DNA from: Mucilaginibacter arboris
GTDB taxonomy: Bacteria; Bacteroidota; Bacteroidia; Sphingobacteriales; Sphingobacteriaceae
DNA: 64,000 nt
Assembly: GCF_009754915.1 (NCBI RefSeq)
Contig: NZ_WPIK01000014.1
Coordinates: 62,001 to 126,000 of the forward strand
Reading direction: 5' to 3'
The position numbers and the translations under genes are program-made. Below the pieces are notes generated by a model. That model saw only the letters and a list, made by a program, of their open reading frames with translations, was not told where the DNA came from and searched no databases. Shown piece after piece: positions 50,313-59,595 of the stretch. Numbering within the stretch: position 1 is the stretch's first letter; each line of letters opens with the position of its first letter.

Positions 50313-53300
50313 ATGAAAAGAAAATTACTATTTATTTTTCTGGTGTTTTTTTGTTGCTCCTGGCAAGCTATGGCGCAATTAAGGACCATTACAGGAAAAG
50401 TTGTAGCTGCAGAAGATGGGTTGTCGCTACCGGGAGTTTCTGTAAAAATCAAGGGGACTTCAACCGGCACACAAACAGATCAACAAGGTACATACTCGAT
50501 AAGAGCTAATACCGGGCAAACGCTCGTATTTTCTTTTATAGGTACTACCACGCAGGAAAGGGTAGTAGGCGCTGCCCCTTCAATTAATGTGCAATTGAGC
50601 CAGGATACCAAAACACTAAATGAAGTGGTAGTTACTGGTTTCGGCGTTAGACAGGAAAAGCGGGATTTAACCTCTTCTACACAAACCATATCTGGTGGAG
50701 AAATTGAACAAACCCAGCGCGAAAATTTCGTAAACGCATTGCAAGGCCGTATTGCCGGCGCTACAGTTACCAGCACCAGCGGTTTGCCAGGAGCATCCGC
50801 TACCGTTGTGTTAAGAGGAATTACTTCTATAGGCGGTAACAATTCGCCGCTTTATGTAGTTGATGGTATCAGGGTAAATAATGATGCAACCAGTCAGAGT
50901 GCATTGGCATCAAACGGAGATAACCGGCGCGAAGACTTTACGAACCGTATTGCAGATATCAATCCTGACGATATAGAAAGCGTTACCGTATTGAAAGGTG
51001 CAGATGCTTCTGCCGTTTACGGTTCTGATGCCGCAGGCGGTGCTATCGTAATTACCACTAAAAAAGGCAAGAGTGGAAATGCTGCCATAACTTACAATAA
51101 CAACTTTAGTTTTGCTAACGAATATCGTTTTCCAAAAATTCAAACAACGTTTGGCCCCGGCACTAATGGTTACCTGGATCCAACCGTAAGAAATGCTTTC
51201 GGTCCTGCTTATGCTCCTGGAACCCCAACCTATAATAATCTTAAAAATACTTTTCAAACAGGTTATACACAATTGCATGATTTTTCATTAGCAGGAGGAA
51301 ATGAAGACGCCAGTTATCGTGTATCTACGGAATATCGTCATACTGGCGGTGTTTTACCTGTTGCTTACAATGATAAATTTTCTTTAAGGTTTGCAGGACA
51401 AGCTAAGCTTACGCCAAAATTAACCAGCAGTGCAAGCTTTAATTATTTTAATATTGATAACCGCAAATTAAATAAAGGTAACTCAGGTACTTATATTGAT
51501 GCCTTATCCTGGCCAACAAATGATGACGTAAGGGTTTATGAAAATCCTGATGGCAGCCGCAGAACTTTGTTGCCCGCAAGTTTAAAAAACATTGTTACAG
51601 ATGCAGCTATCGACTTTGACAACCCTTTTTGGGATGCCCATCATAATATCAGCCGTGATCAAACAAACCGTGTAGTAGGAAATGTGGATCTATCTTACGA
51701 TCCTTTAAAATGGTTAAATTTAAGAGGCCTGATAGGAATAGATTATTATACTACACAAGGCAATAACTTGTTAAGCCAGTACAGTTCATCCTATCAAAAT
51801 GCTATATCAAACACGCTTGCGTCAACAAATGGTATTTCGTCTGGTGGTATTATCGATAACTATGATGATAACAACCTGCTGTTAAACGGCTCTTTTTTCG
51901 CTACTTTAAAACATAATTTTGGCGATTTCAGAACTACACTTGCCTTAGGTGCAGAAGTTTATGACAGTAAGGATATCATTAACGGACAATACGGCGAAAG
52001 ATTTTTACAGCCTGATTTTAATACCATTAACAACACTACCCCAACCACACAGCGTGCTACAGTTAATTATTTTGAAACACGCCGTATTGGTGAAATTGCC
52101 CGTTTAAGTATTGTTTGGAAAGAATTGCTTACTTTAAATGCTACCGGCCGTAATGATTATTCTTCCCGTTTAGCAGGTACAACTAAAGACTCCTACTTTT
52201 ATCCTTCAGGTGGCGTTGGCTTTAACTTTAGTGAACTGCCAGGGCTAAAAGGTAGCGACGTATTATCATTTGGTAAGCTTAGGTTTTCCTATGCAGGAGT
52301 TGGTAAAGATCCTTATCAACCCTACAGGATTAAATCGAGTGTGATACAGCAATCCACTACAGGCGGAGGCTATGCTTATGACGTTACCGGAAATAACCCT
52401 TTGCTAAAACCTGAAAAAGATTACCAGATGGAACTGGGTACAGAGCTTCAATTCTTTAAAGGCCGTTTAGGGGCAGAAATTAACCTTTATAAATACCGCG
52501 CAACCAACCAGATTTTTGATCCTCGTATCAGCTACGGATCAGGTTATATATTGGAGTTAGTTAACGGAGGTGAAATACAAAATAAAGGTATTGAAGTATC
52601 GTTAAACGGAACTGTTTATTCAAACAAAAATTTTAGCTGGAAGCCTTTTGTAAACTTCTTTATGAACAGGGGTAAAGTAATTAACCTTGGTAATTTGCCT
52701 GAATACTATAACTCTGATACTTGGTTATATGCAAATGCCCGTGCCAGTATTTTCCCAGGCAGCAGTTTATCAAACATTGCTTCATATACCTATTTGCGTA
52801 ATAATAAGGGTCAAATTTTGGTTGATCCAACCAGTGGCTTGCCTATTTCAAATGGTACTTTTGTTACAACAGGAGATCGCCAACCCAAATTTAACGTAAG
52901 TATGGGCAATACCTTCACTTATAAAGCATTTGCGTTAACCTTCCTGGTGGACTACCGTTACGGCGGGGATGTATTTAATGGTAACGAATTATTTCTTACC
53001 CGTTACGGCTTAAGTGCACGTACGGTTGACAGGTTAACGCCGATAGTTGTGCCCGGTGTGTTGAAAGACGGAAATGAAAACTCTGCAAACCCAACAGTTA
53101 ACACTATAAAAATTACACCATATTATCAAAGTACCTATTACAGCAATGCTATAGAGTCTGATTTTATTGAACACAACATTTACACCGTACGTTTAAGAGA
53201 TATTACACTAAGTTATACCTTACCGCAATCAATATTGGCCCGTCAAAAAGTGTTTAAATCATTAGGTGTATATGTAACAGCTACAGACCTTTTCATGATT

Positions 53301-53435
53301 ACAAATTATACAGGCGCAGATCCGGAAGTTAATGGTACTAACTCTGCAACAAGAGGTTCTGGTGCACAAGGATTTGATTACGGGGCAGTGGCGACACCGC
53401 GTGTCATTTCTTTTGGAGTAAGTGTGAAATTATAA
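50313..53435 (+). CDS. SusC/RagA-type TonB-dependent outer-membrane transporter
   Basis: A 1040-residue protein. Signal peptide about 1-21 (ends AMAQ), then a carboxypeptidase-regulatory-like domain (TITGKVVAAEDGLSLPGVSV, about 25-105), a TonB box near EVVVTGFG, the plug domain (about 115-235: LQGRIAGATVTSTSG, then NSPLYVVDGIRV and VLKGADASAVYGSDAAGGAI) and a 22-strand barrel ending in SFGVSVKL. It imports a glycan or peptide with the SusD partner encoded 12 bases downstream. No CAZyme or anti-sigma pair is present, so the substrate is open. The 208-base upstream gap contains a TACCTTTA that may be the -7 box. Confidence 0.92.
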   Translation: MKRKLLFIFLVFFCCSWQAMAQLRTITGKVVAAEDGLSLPGVSVKIKGTSTGTQTDQQGTYSIRANTGQTLVFSFIGTTTQERVVGAAPSINVQLSQDTKTLNEVVVTGFGVRQEKRDLTSSTQTISGGEIEQTQRENFVNALQGRIAGATVTSTSGLPGASATVVLRGITSIGGNNSPLYVVDGIRVNNDATSQSALASNGDNRREDFTNRIADINPDDIESVTVLKGADASAVYGSDAAGGAIVITTKKGKSGNAAITYNNNFSFANEYRFPKIQTTFGPGTNGYLDPTVRNAFGPAYAPGTPTYNNLKNTFQTGYTQLHDFSLAGGNEDASYRVSTEYRHTGGVLPVAYNDKFSLRFAGQAKLTPKLTSSASFNYFNIDNRKLNKGNSGTYIDALSWPTNDDVRVYENPDGSRRTLLPASLKNIVTDAAIDFDNPFWDAHHNISRDQTNRVVGNVDLSYDPLKWLNLRGLIGIDYYTTQGNNLLSQYSSSYQNAISNTLASTNGISSGGIIDNYDDNNLLLNGSFFATLKHNFGDFRTTLALGAEVYDSKDIINGQYGERFLQPDFNTINNTTPTTQRATVNYFETRRIGEIARLSIVWKELLTLNATGRNDYSSRLAGTTKDSYFYPSGGVGFNFSELPGLKGSDVLSFGKLRFSYAGVGKDPYQPYRIKSSVIQQSTTGGGYAYDVTGNNPLLKPEKDYQMELGTELQFFKGRLGAEINLYKYRATNQIFDPRISYGSGYILELVNGGEIQNKGIEVSLNGTVYSNKNFSWKPFVNFFMNRGKVINLGNLPEYYNSDTWLYANARASIFPGSSLSNIASYTYLRNNKGQILVDPTSGLPISNGTFVTTGDRQPKFNVSMGNTFTYKAFALTFLVDYRYGGDVFNGNELFLTRYGLSARTVDRLTPIVVPGVLKDGNENSANPTVNTIKITPYYQSTYYSNAIESDFIEHNIYTVRLRDITLSYTLPQSILARQKVFKSLGVYVTATDLFMITNYTGADPEVNGTNSATRGSGAQGFDYGAVATPRVISFGVSVKL

Positions 53436-53447
53436 AGAGAAAAGAAT

Positions 53448-55022
53448 ATGAAAAAACTATTATATATAATAATTGCAACGCTTTCAATGAGTATGGTAAG
53501 CAGTTGTAAGAAATATGTTGATATTAATACCAACCCTAATGCCCCGACAAGTGTTGATGCAGCCTCGCTGTTGCCTCCTATTGAGGCTGGTATGGAACGC
53601 GGAGTTTGGTACGATAGCCGCTATATTAGCCAGTATGCGCAGATGTGGGGCGCATCTACTGCTAATAACGTTTGGGACCAGGAGGGTTATATTCCCGGAA
53701 GCGATTCTGGCGGCGAAATGTGGCGTACCGTTTATTTCAGCCTTGGTCAGAACGTTACACTGATGATCCAGGATGCGACAGCCAATAATAAATATGAATA
53801 TCTTGGTGTTGCTTATGCTTTGCGCGCTTGGGGCTGGCAAACCGGAGGCGACTTATATGATCATATGATCGTAAAAGAAGCATTTGACCCAAGCCGTCTT
53901 ACTTTTGATTATGATGCACCGGAGGTAGTTTATGCTGAAGTAATAAAAGATTGTCGTTTAGCACTGCAATATTTTAATCAGGCTACAAAAACAGATGGGA
54001 TAACGGGGCAGTCGGCAACACTTGCAAAAGGCGATTACATGTATTACGGCGACCGTTCAAAATGGATAAAATTTATTTATTCCATTATGGCCACAAATGC
54101 TTTGCACTTAAGTAACAAAGCAACATTCAGCGCAGATTCTGTAGTTAAATATGTTGATCTCTCTTTTGCAAGCAATGCAGATAATGCCAGTGTTCAAAAC
54201 ACGGCTTCCGGATCAACAGATGCCAACTTCTGGGGGCCAACGCGTGGCAACCTTGCATCATTCCGCCAATCTGATAATATCGTAAGATTGTTAGATGGAC
54301 GTATATTAGCAGGTACGGCTAATCAGGATACTTTAGCAGATCCGCGACTACCTCTATTGCTGATGCAAAGTAAAGACAAAGCATATCGCGGTGTTATACC
54401 ACCACTTGGCGACCCTAACTCAGCCGATGCCAATACACTGATCCCTCAATTTGTAGGTATGTCGGCAACGAATGGAGTAAAACCAAAGTACTTATTTAAT
54501 GATGCTTCAAGAGGAGTGTTAATGACTTATCCAGTATTACAATTTATGAAATCTGAAGCACTTTATAAAAAAGGAGACATAAGCGGGGCTTTATTGGCTT
54601 ATATAAAAGGTGTTACCGCTGCTTTAGATTTCGTAAGCAATCCTCCGATAGGTACTGCTCTTACGGGTGTAACAAATTATATTTCTCCGACTGCTATAAC
54701 TAATTATTTAAACGGGCCAAGTGTAAAACACTCAACGGCTACATTACAATTAAGCGATATATTACAGCAAAAGTTTATTGCATGTTTTTTATGGAATCCG
54801 TTGGAAGCCTGGGCTGATGAACGCCGCTATCAATACAGTGCAACTGTTTTTCAGGGCTTTACCAAACCGGGAACTTTGTATCCGGATAATGCCGGGAAAC
54901 AAGTTTATGTTGTAAGGCCTCGCTATAACTCAGAATATATCTGGAATGTACCGGCATTACAATCATTTGGGGCTACAGCGCCAGATTATCATACAACTAA
55001 GCCATGGTTTATTTTACCATAA
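53448..55022 (+). CDS. SusD/RagB-family surface lipoprotein
   Basis: A 524-residue protein with a lipobox MVSSC (Cys about 20) and the Bacteroidota surface-export-like start CKKYVDINTNPN. The helical TPR-rich SusD body follows, with VAYALRAWGWQTGGDLYDHM and a late PLEAWADERRYQYSA. It binds the substrate over the SusC channel. A weak type-A core at 53870 (CGTAAAAGAAGCAT, V-K-E-A) is in frame and may be chance. It is followed 18 bases later by the DUF4397 gene. Confidence 0.9.
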   Translation: MKKLLYIIIATLSMSMVSSCKKYVDINTNPNAPTSVDAASLLPPIEAGMERGVWYDSRYISQYAQMWGASTANNVWDQEGYIPGSDSGGEMWRTVYFSLGQNVTLMIQDATANNKYEYLGVAYALRAWGWQTGGDLYDHMIVKEAFDPSRLTFDYDAPEVVYAEVIKDCRLALQYFNQATKTDGITGQSATLAKGDYMYYGDRSKWIKFIYSIMATNALHLSNKATFSADSVVKYVDLSFASNADNASVQNTASGSTDANFWGPTRGNLASFRQSDNIVRLLDGRILAGTANQDTLADPRLPLLLMQSKDKAYRGVIPPLGDPNSADANTLIPQFVGMSATNGVKPKYLFNDASRGVLMTYPVLQFMKSEALYKKGDISGALLAYIKGVTAALDFVSNPPIGTALTGVTNYISPTAITNYLNGPSVKHSTATLQLSDILQQKFIACFLWNPLEAWADERRYQYSATVFQGFTKPGTLYPDNAGKQVYVVRPRYNSEYIWNVPALQSFGATAPDYHTTKPWFILP

Positions 55023-55040
55023 CTTTTAACTGAAATTATA

Positions 55041-55988
55041 ATGAAAAAAATAACATACATATTTCTCGGATTACTTATGGCAGTAGTGGCCGGCTGTAAA
55101 AAGAGTGTAATTACCCAATATGGTGATGTTGCTACAGGTACAAGTATCAAATTTTTACATACTGCGCCCGGTACGCCAGCAGTTGATGGTTATATCAATG
55201 GCACAAAAATAACTGCGTCGCAGTCTGTATCTGTTACAGACAACTCATTGGCCACTTCAATAACAACTGGCATAATATATAATTATCTGGGTTCTACTAC
55301 GGCTTATCTGGGGCTTTTTCCCGGCAGTAATTACTCTGCCGTTCCATCGGGTAGCACAGCTATTAAGGTTGTTAGTTCTACAAATACACCAGTACTTACA
55401 AGTACACAAACAACAGCCCCTGGCACTGTAATAGGCAGTGCCACACAAAGTACTGTAGATGGTTCCTATTATTCTGTGTTTACCATCGGTTTGCCGGGTT
55501 CAGCAACAACACCAACAGGTATTAAGTTAATTGAAGATAAGTTTACACAAACAGACGCAACAAAAGCGTATGTACGTTTTGCAAATATGATACCGAATGC
55601 AACATCCGGAATTGATTTAGCATCAACAGTAACCTTGTCTGGCGCAACTTCTGCAACTACAACTACATTAGTTACAAACCTGGCTTACAGTAATGCCAGT
55701 GATTTTGTTGCGGTGCCGGTTAATTCTTCAGGTTTGGCAAGTTATACTTTCCAGATGTATTTAACAGGTACTACTACAAAAGTAGGTTCCGTATCAGGAA
55801 CAGCTTCCTTAGCACCTGGCCGTTACTATACTATCGTTGGCCGCGGACTTGCTGTAGATTATAAAGTGCCAAATACAAGCATTACACTTAAAGCTTCTAC
55901 CAGGCCTACAGCAGTAACAGATGCAACACGATTATATCCGGAAATTTATTTTAATCCCGCAGGTATTGTTTATTATACTAACAAATAG
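55041..55988 (+). CDS. DUF4397 lipoprotein, third gene of the SusCD operon
   Basis: A 315-residue protein with a lipobox VVAGC (Cys about 19) and two DUF4397 beta-sandwich repeats. The first opens with IKFLHTAPGTPAVDGYINGT, and the second with AYVRFANMIPNATSGIDL near 180. The body is rich in Thr, Ser, Ala and Gly, as in extracellular adhesin-like domains. In the operon it occupies the place of a surface glycan-binding protein (SusE/F analog). Ligand unknown. The transcript ends at the hairpin at 55999. Confidence 0.82.
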   Translation: MKKITYIFLGLLMAVVAGCKKSVITQYGDVATGTSIKFLHTAPGTPAVDGYINGTKITASQSVSVTDNSLATSITTGIIYNYLGSTTAYLGLFPGSNYSAVPSGSTAIKVVSSTNTPVLTSTQTTAPGTVIGSATQSTVDGSYYSVFTIGLPGSATTPTGIKLIEDKFTQTDATKAYVRFANMIPNATSGIDLASTVTLSGATSATTTTLVTNLAYSNASDFVAVPVNSSGLASYTFQMYLTGTTTKVGSVSGTASLAPGRYYTIVGRGLAVDYKVPNTSITLKASTRPTAVTDATRLYPEIYFNPAGIVYYTNK

Positions 55989-55998
55989 AATTTTCACT

Positions 55999-56040
55999 TA
56001 TAAAAGAAGCATCCTGAATTTCCAGGATGCTTCTTTTATC
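55999..56040. terminator. Bidirectional terminator from two inverted type-A repeats
   Basis: A plus copy (55999-56012, one mismatch) and a minus copy (56027-56040), extended by CCTG / CAGG, give a nearly perfect 17-18-bp stem with a short loop. It lies exactly between the convergent DUF4397 gene and the barrel protein gene, whose stop codon is the next base. Confidence 0.8.
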
Positions 56041-56643
56041 CTATAAAAACTTGTAACCCAAACTTAAGTGCCAAACGTTTTGCCTTTGGCCGTAGGCAGG
56101 GTTAATTTCTGTTAGGCCACCTTCATACCGTAAATCAACTGAAAAATTTAAAATATCAATACCTGCACCGGCTTGATAACCTAATGTACTGTTTCGATAA
56201 TTGCCGAAATCCTGGTAAGCATTTTTAATATTTTGAGAAAGGTTCTGATCGTTATTCAAAACATAAGAATACATCGGGCCGGCCATCAACCTAAAATTAA
56301 GCTTACTCAAACCAAAAGATTGCCCTAATAAAAGAGGAACGTTTAAAGTCGTAAAACGAACTTTTCCACTTTCGGTAACAGTTTGATTTGAATGGTTGTA
56401 CTGAAAATTAAAATTACTGCCCGAACTGCCTAAATACACTTCTGGCTGTACATAAAAACCTTTTCCAATACGCGTCCACAAACCGATCTGATAACCGGGA
56501 AGTTCAGAAGCATTAATCTGCCCATTATTTACGCTTAAATGCGAAAAATTAACACCGCCTTTTACACCAAGGCTAAACTGTGCTTTTGCACTAAAACTTA
56601 ATGCCGCAACAAGGACGGTAAAAAAATACTTTTTCATGTTCAT
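56041..56643 (-). CDS. Outer-membrane beta-barrel protein (PorT-like)
   Basis: A 200-residue protein with a signal peptide (about 1-21, ending KAQ) and an eight-stranded barrel pattern: FSLGVKGGVNFSHLSV, GYQIGLWTRIGKGFYVQPEVYLG, a late YQAGAGIDILNFSVDLRYEGGL, and a terminal aromatic strand WHLSLGYKFL. This is the outer membrane beta-barrel (OMP_b-brl_2) family. Function unknown. ATGs at 56643 and 56637 are both possible. Confidence 0.85.
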   Translation of the reverse strand: MNMKKYFFTVLVAALSFSAKAQFSLGVKGGVNFSHLSVNNGQINASELPGYQIGLWTRIGKGFYVQPEVYLGSSGSNFNFQYNHSNQTVTESGKVRFTTLNVPLLLGQSFGLSKLNFRLMAGPMYSYVLNNDQNLSQNIKNAYQDFGNYRNSTLGYQAGAGIDILNFSVDLRYEGGLTEINPAYGQRQNVWHLSLGYKFL

Positions 56644-56712
56644 TTTTTTAGATTTGATTAAAATCGGTTTATAAGGTTTAGTAATTATGGATAGAACATT
56701 CGAAAATTGCCC

Positions 56713-56726
56713 ATACTGTTTTTAAA
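56713..56726 (-). repeat. Dispersed repeat type B, intergenic, two mismatches
   Basis: Plus strand ATACTGTTTTTAAA, followed by CGCCTAAAATTT, between the divergent barrel and CsbD-like genes. Confidence 0.45.
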
Positions 56727-56763
56727 CGCCTAAAATTTGTATTAGGTTTGAATAAAAAAACAA

Positions 56764-56979
56764 ATGGCAGAAATTACCATCAGCAATAAAGATTGGGAAC
56801 GTGTTAAAATTAAAGTTCAGCGAAAATATAACCGGTTAACAGACGAACAACTGCAATATACTGAAGGGAACGAAGAGGACTTGATCAGCCGGATTATGGA
56901 ACTGGTTAACCGCGACCGGGAATACGTAGTTTTTACTTTAAAAAAAGCACTGGTTAATATTGATAATAATCGGTTGTAA
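56764..56979 (+). CDS. CsbD-like small protein
   Basis: A 71-residue charged helical protein. The pattern DWERVKIKVQRKYNRLTDEQL, then EGNEEDLISRIMELVNRD, recalls CsbD/YjbJ small stress proteins (W..VK..V..K...LTD..L...EG....L). The match is by eye only. It stands alone before the S41 protease, 64 bases upstream of it in the same direction, so cotranscription is possible. Confidence 0.5.
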   Translation: MAEITISNKDWERVKIKVQRKYNRLTDEQLQYTEGNEEDLISRIMELVNRDREYVVFTLKKALVNIDNNRL

Positions 56980-57043
56980 CGCAGTTTTTTTGTAAAGTTA
57001 TAAATCATTTCTTTTTAACTTTATAGTTTAGATTTTTAATTTT

Positions 57044-58780
57044 ATGAGAAAGGGCAGTGCGCTGTTTAGCAAGCATAAAAAACTGGTTTTAGGGACCGGG
57101 TTATTTTTATTGGCTGTAACAGGATGGGGTTTTCAGGACGATCTTTTTCAGGTGGCCAAAAACCTGGATATTTTTGCTACCGTTTACAAAGAAGTAAACA
57201 TCAATTATGTGGACGACATCAACTCCACCAAACTAATTAAAAGAGGTTTGGATGCGATGATGGAAAGCCTCGATCCCTATACCGAATTTGTTCCCGAATC
57301 TGAGATTGAAGATTACAAATTGCATTACATTAGCACACAATATGGCGGTATTGGTGCAGGCGTTTACAACCGCGATAAAAAAGTAATTATTTCGCAATTA
57401 TTTGAAGGTTATCCGGCACAGAAAGCAGATGTGCGGGTAGGCGACCAGGTTTTAAAAATTAATGATGTTGACCTTGCCGGAAAATCCGGCGATGAAGTAA
57501 GTGCTTTACTAAAAGGTGCGAAAGGCGGCGTAGTAAAACTACTGCTTAAACGGGAGGACGTAGCACAGCCTATCGTTAAAAACCTGTTGCGCGAAGAGAT
57601 TAAACAACCTAATGTTTCTTATCATGGGATGCTGAAAGGCGGGATCGGTTATATTAAATTAGACAAGTTCCTGGAAAATTCTGGCCAGGAAGTGCAGGAT
57701 GCTTTACTTGATATTAAAAAGAACAACCCGAAAGGCATTGTATTGGATTTGCGTTATAATGGTGGCGGTATTTTACAGGAAGCTGTTAAAATTGTCAACT
57801 TTTTTGTGCCAAAAGGAGTAGAGGTTGTTTCGCAAAAAGGTAAAGTAAAAGAAAAGAACAATGTTTACCATACGCAAAATGCACCTATCGAAACAGAGTT
57901 ACCGCTGGTGGTATTGGTAAACAGCCGTTCTGCTTCTGCCTCAGAAATTGTTGCCGGTGCTTTACAGGACCTTGACCGGGCTGTAATTGTTGGACAGCGT
58001 AGCTACGGCAAAGGTTTGGTGCAGCAAACTTTTAGTATGCCTTACAACAGTCTGGTTAAAATTACCATTTCTAAATATTATGTTCCTTCAGGGAGATGTA
58101 TCCAGGCCTTAGATTATACGCACCGTAAAGAAGACGGAACAGTTGTAAAAGTTGCAGATTCCCTCATTCACGAATTTAAAACGAAAAACGGACGGTCAGT
58201 TTTTGATGGCAGCGGTATTTACCCTGATGTGGTAGTAAAGCAAGAACCCATCGCCAATATTACCAAATCACTCATTACCAAAATGCTGGTTTTCAATTAT
58301 GCCAATACTTATCGCAATACGCATAACCAGTTGCCAACCCCTGATAATTTTAATATAAGCGATACAGATTACAGTGAATTTGTTAAATACCTTTCGGGCA
58401 AGGATTACAGCTACAGCACGCAAACAGAACGGTTGCTTGCAGATTTAAAAACGGTTGCCGAGCATGAAAAGCAGCTGACAGAAATAAAACCTGAATACGA
58501 CGCATTAAAAAACAAACTTGCAATAAGCAAAAAAAATGATTTGAGCCAGCATCAGGCAGAGATCAAACAAATTCTGGAAAGCGAATTGGTAACGCGATTT
58601 TATTACGAAAAAGGCCGGATAGAAGACAGCTTTAAGTACGATAAGGAATTGGCTGCTGCAACACAAGTTATCCAGAACAAACCGGAATTAGCATCTATTT
58701 TAAAAGGCGAAGGCAACTACAAAGTGATTGGAAAACCCATTGCTGCCCTCGCTGCAAAAAAAGCAGATAATGATAACTGA
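57044..58780 (+). CDS. S41-family C-terminal processing protease
   Basis: A 578-residue protein. One N-terminal membrane helix or signal (about 13-30), a helical cap, then a PDZ domain (about 100-180: YGGIGAGVYNRDKKVIISQLFEGYPAQKADVRVGDQVLKI in two parts). The catalytic tail-specific protease domain follows: the nucleophile lies in SRSASASEIV (Ser 296-300 region), with the Lys about 25 residues later in SYGKGLVQQ. A long C-terminal helical extension follows. It cleaves proteins from the C-terminus in the periplasm. Confidence 0.9.
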   Translation: MRKGSALFSKHKKLVLGTGLFLLAVTGWGFQDDLFQVAKNLDIFATVYKEVNINYVDDINSTKLIKRGLDAMMESLDPYTEFVPESEIEDYKLHYISTQYGGIGAGVYNRDKKVIISQLFEGYPAQKADVRVGDQVLKINDVDLAGKSGDEVSALLKGAKGGVVKLLLKREDVAQPIVKNLLREEIKQPNVSYHGMLKGGIGYIKLDKFLENSGQEVQDALLDIKKNNPKGIVLDLRYNGGGILQEAVKIVNFFVPKGVEVVSQKGKVKEKNNVYHTQNAPIETELPLVVLVNSRSASASEIVAGALQDLDRAVIVGQRSYGKGLVQQTFSMPYNSLVKITISKYYVPSGRCIQALDYTHRKEDGTVVKVADSLIHEFKTKNGRSVFDGSGIYPDVVVKQEPIANITKSLITKMLVFNYANTYRNTHNQLPTPDNFNISDTDYSEFVKYLSGKDYSYSTQTERLLADLKTVAEHEKQLTEIKPEYDALKNKLAISKKNDLSQHQAEIKQILESELVTRFYYEKGRIEDSFKYDKELAAATQVIQNKPELASILKGEGNYKVIGKPIAALAAKKADNDN

Positions 58781-58785
58781 TAGAT

Positions 58786-59595
58786 TTATTTAACCACTTT
58801 AAGAATAGCTTTTCCCCATAATTTACCTAATGCTTCTGCGCCTGCGGCATTTGGGTGAAGATAAAAAATACCTTGCTGCCCTTTTTCATGCTGCATCAAT
58901 TCTTCGTGGTGCTTTTTAAAATACTTAAAGCCTTTTTTATCGCCTAAAAATACTTGCCTGGGGTAAGTTTTTGCATAGCTTTTAACCAGCTTATTGATTT
59001 CCGGAAAATAGCTTTGTAAGCGTTTTAAACCTTCTGCCAGGTATTCTGAGTGGTTATAAGTGTTCTCGCTGTACCAAAGCGGATGGTGAAAAATAATACG
59101 GCACTTCGGGAAATCTTTTAAAAGCTGATCGGCAATGGTTTTTAAGTTTTTGTAATAGTTTTCCGGAGAAACGGGTGCGCCATGCGGCCCATGTATTGCG
59201 CTATCATTTGTTCCGAGAATAATTGAAAAAACAAGCAAAGCATTCGGATTATTAAAACTTCGGGCAGCATCTTCAACTTTGCTGAAAACGCTATGGGTTT
59301 CAGGCAAAAAATCTACTGTAGTAAAACCACTAACACCTTGATTAGAGAAATTTACCTCGCCAATTGGCTGCTGTTCCTGCAAAAACTTAGTGGCAAAAAC
59401 AGGCGGCGCCATCGTTTTAAAATCTTTTAGTCCGGCGCCATGCGTAATGCTGTTGCCAATAAAAACCAGGTTTAAATTAATTTTATCCTGCTGCTGGGCA
59501 TATAAAAAAGGGTGGTAAAAGAAGCATGAAAAAAGCAGGAGTAATTTTGCAATGTTTCTTTTACCGGCTATTTTTTGTTGGGTTAAGGTTTCCAT
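58786..59595 (-). CDS. Secreted SGNH/GDSL hydrolase
   Basis: A protein of about 269 residues with a signal peptide ending YAQ, then block I FIGNSITHGAG (catalytic Ser, in the GNS form), block III LGTNDSAIHG and block V DxxH-like FYLHPNAAGAEA. It is probably an esterase or acetyl-esterase acting on glycans or peptidoglycan. The ATG at 59595 (METLTQQ) overlaps the end of the S9 peptidase gene by 13 bases, so translation is coupled; the frame continues further upstream inside that gene but without signal-like sequence. A type-A repeat forms part of the signal peptide (59514), and a diverged one (ATGTTTCTTTTACC) lies at 59552. Confidence 0.82.
   Translation of the reverse strand: METLTQQKIAGKRNIAKLLLLFSCFFYHPFLYAQQQDKINLNLVFIGNSITHGAGLKDFKTMAPPVFATKFLQEQQPIGEVNFSNQGVSGFTTVDFLPETHSVFSKVEDAARSFNNPNALLVFSIILGTNDSAIHGPHGAPVSPENYYKNLKTIADQLLKDFPKCRIIFHHPLWYSENTYNHSEYLAEGLKRLQSYFPEINKLVKSYAKTYPRQVFLGDKKGFKYFKKHHEELMQHEKGQQGIFYLHPNAAGAEALGKLWGKAILKVVK
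59514..59527 (+). repeat. Dispersed repeat type A in an SGNH signal peptide
   Basis: Perfect GGTAAAAGAAGCAT, preceded by AAAAAAGGGT. On the coding minus strand it encodes C-F-F-Y-H. Confidence 0.8.
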
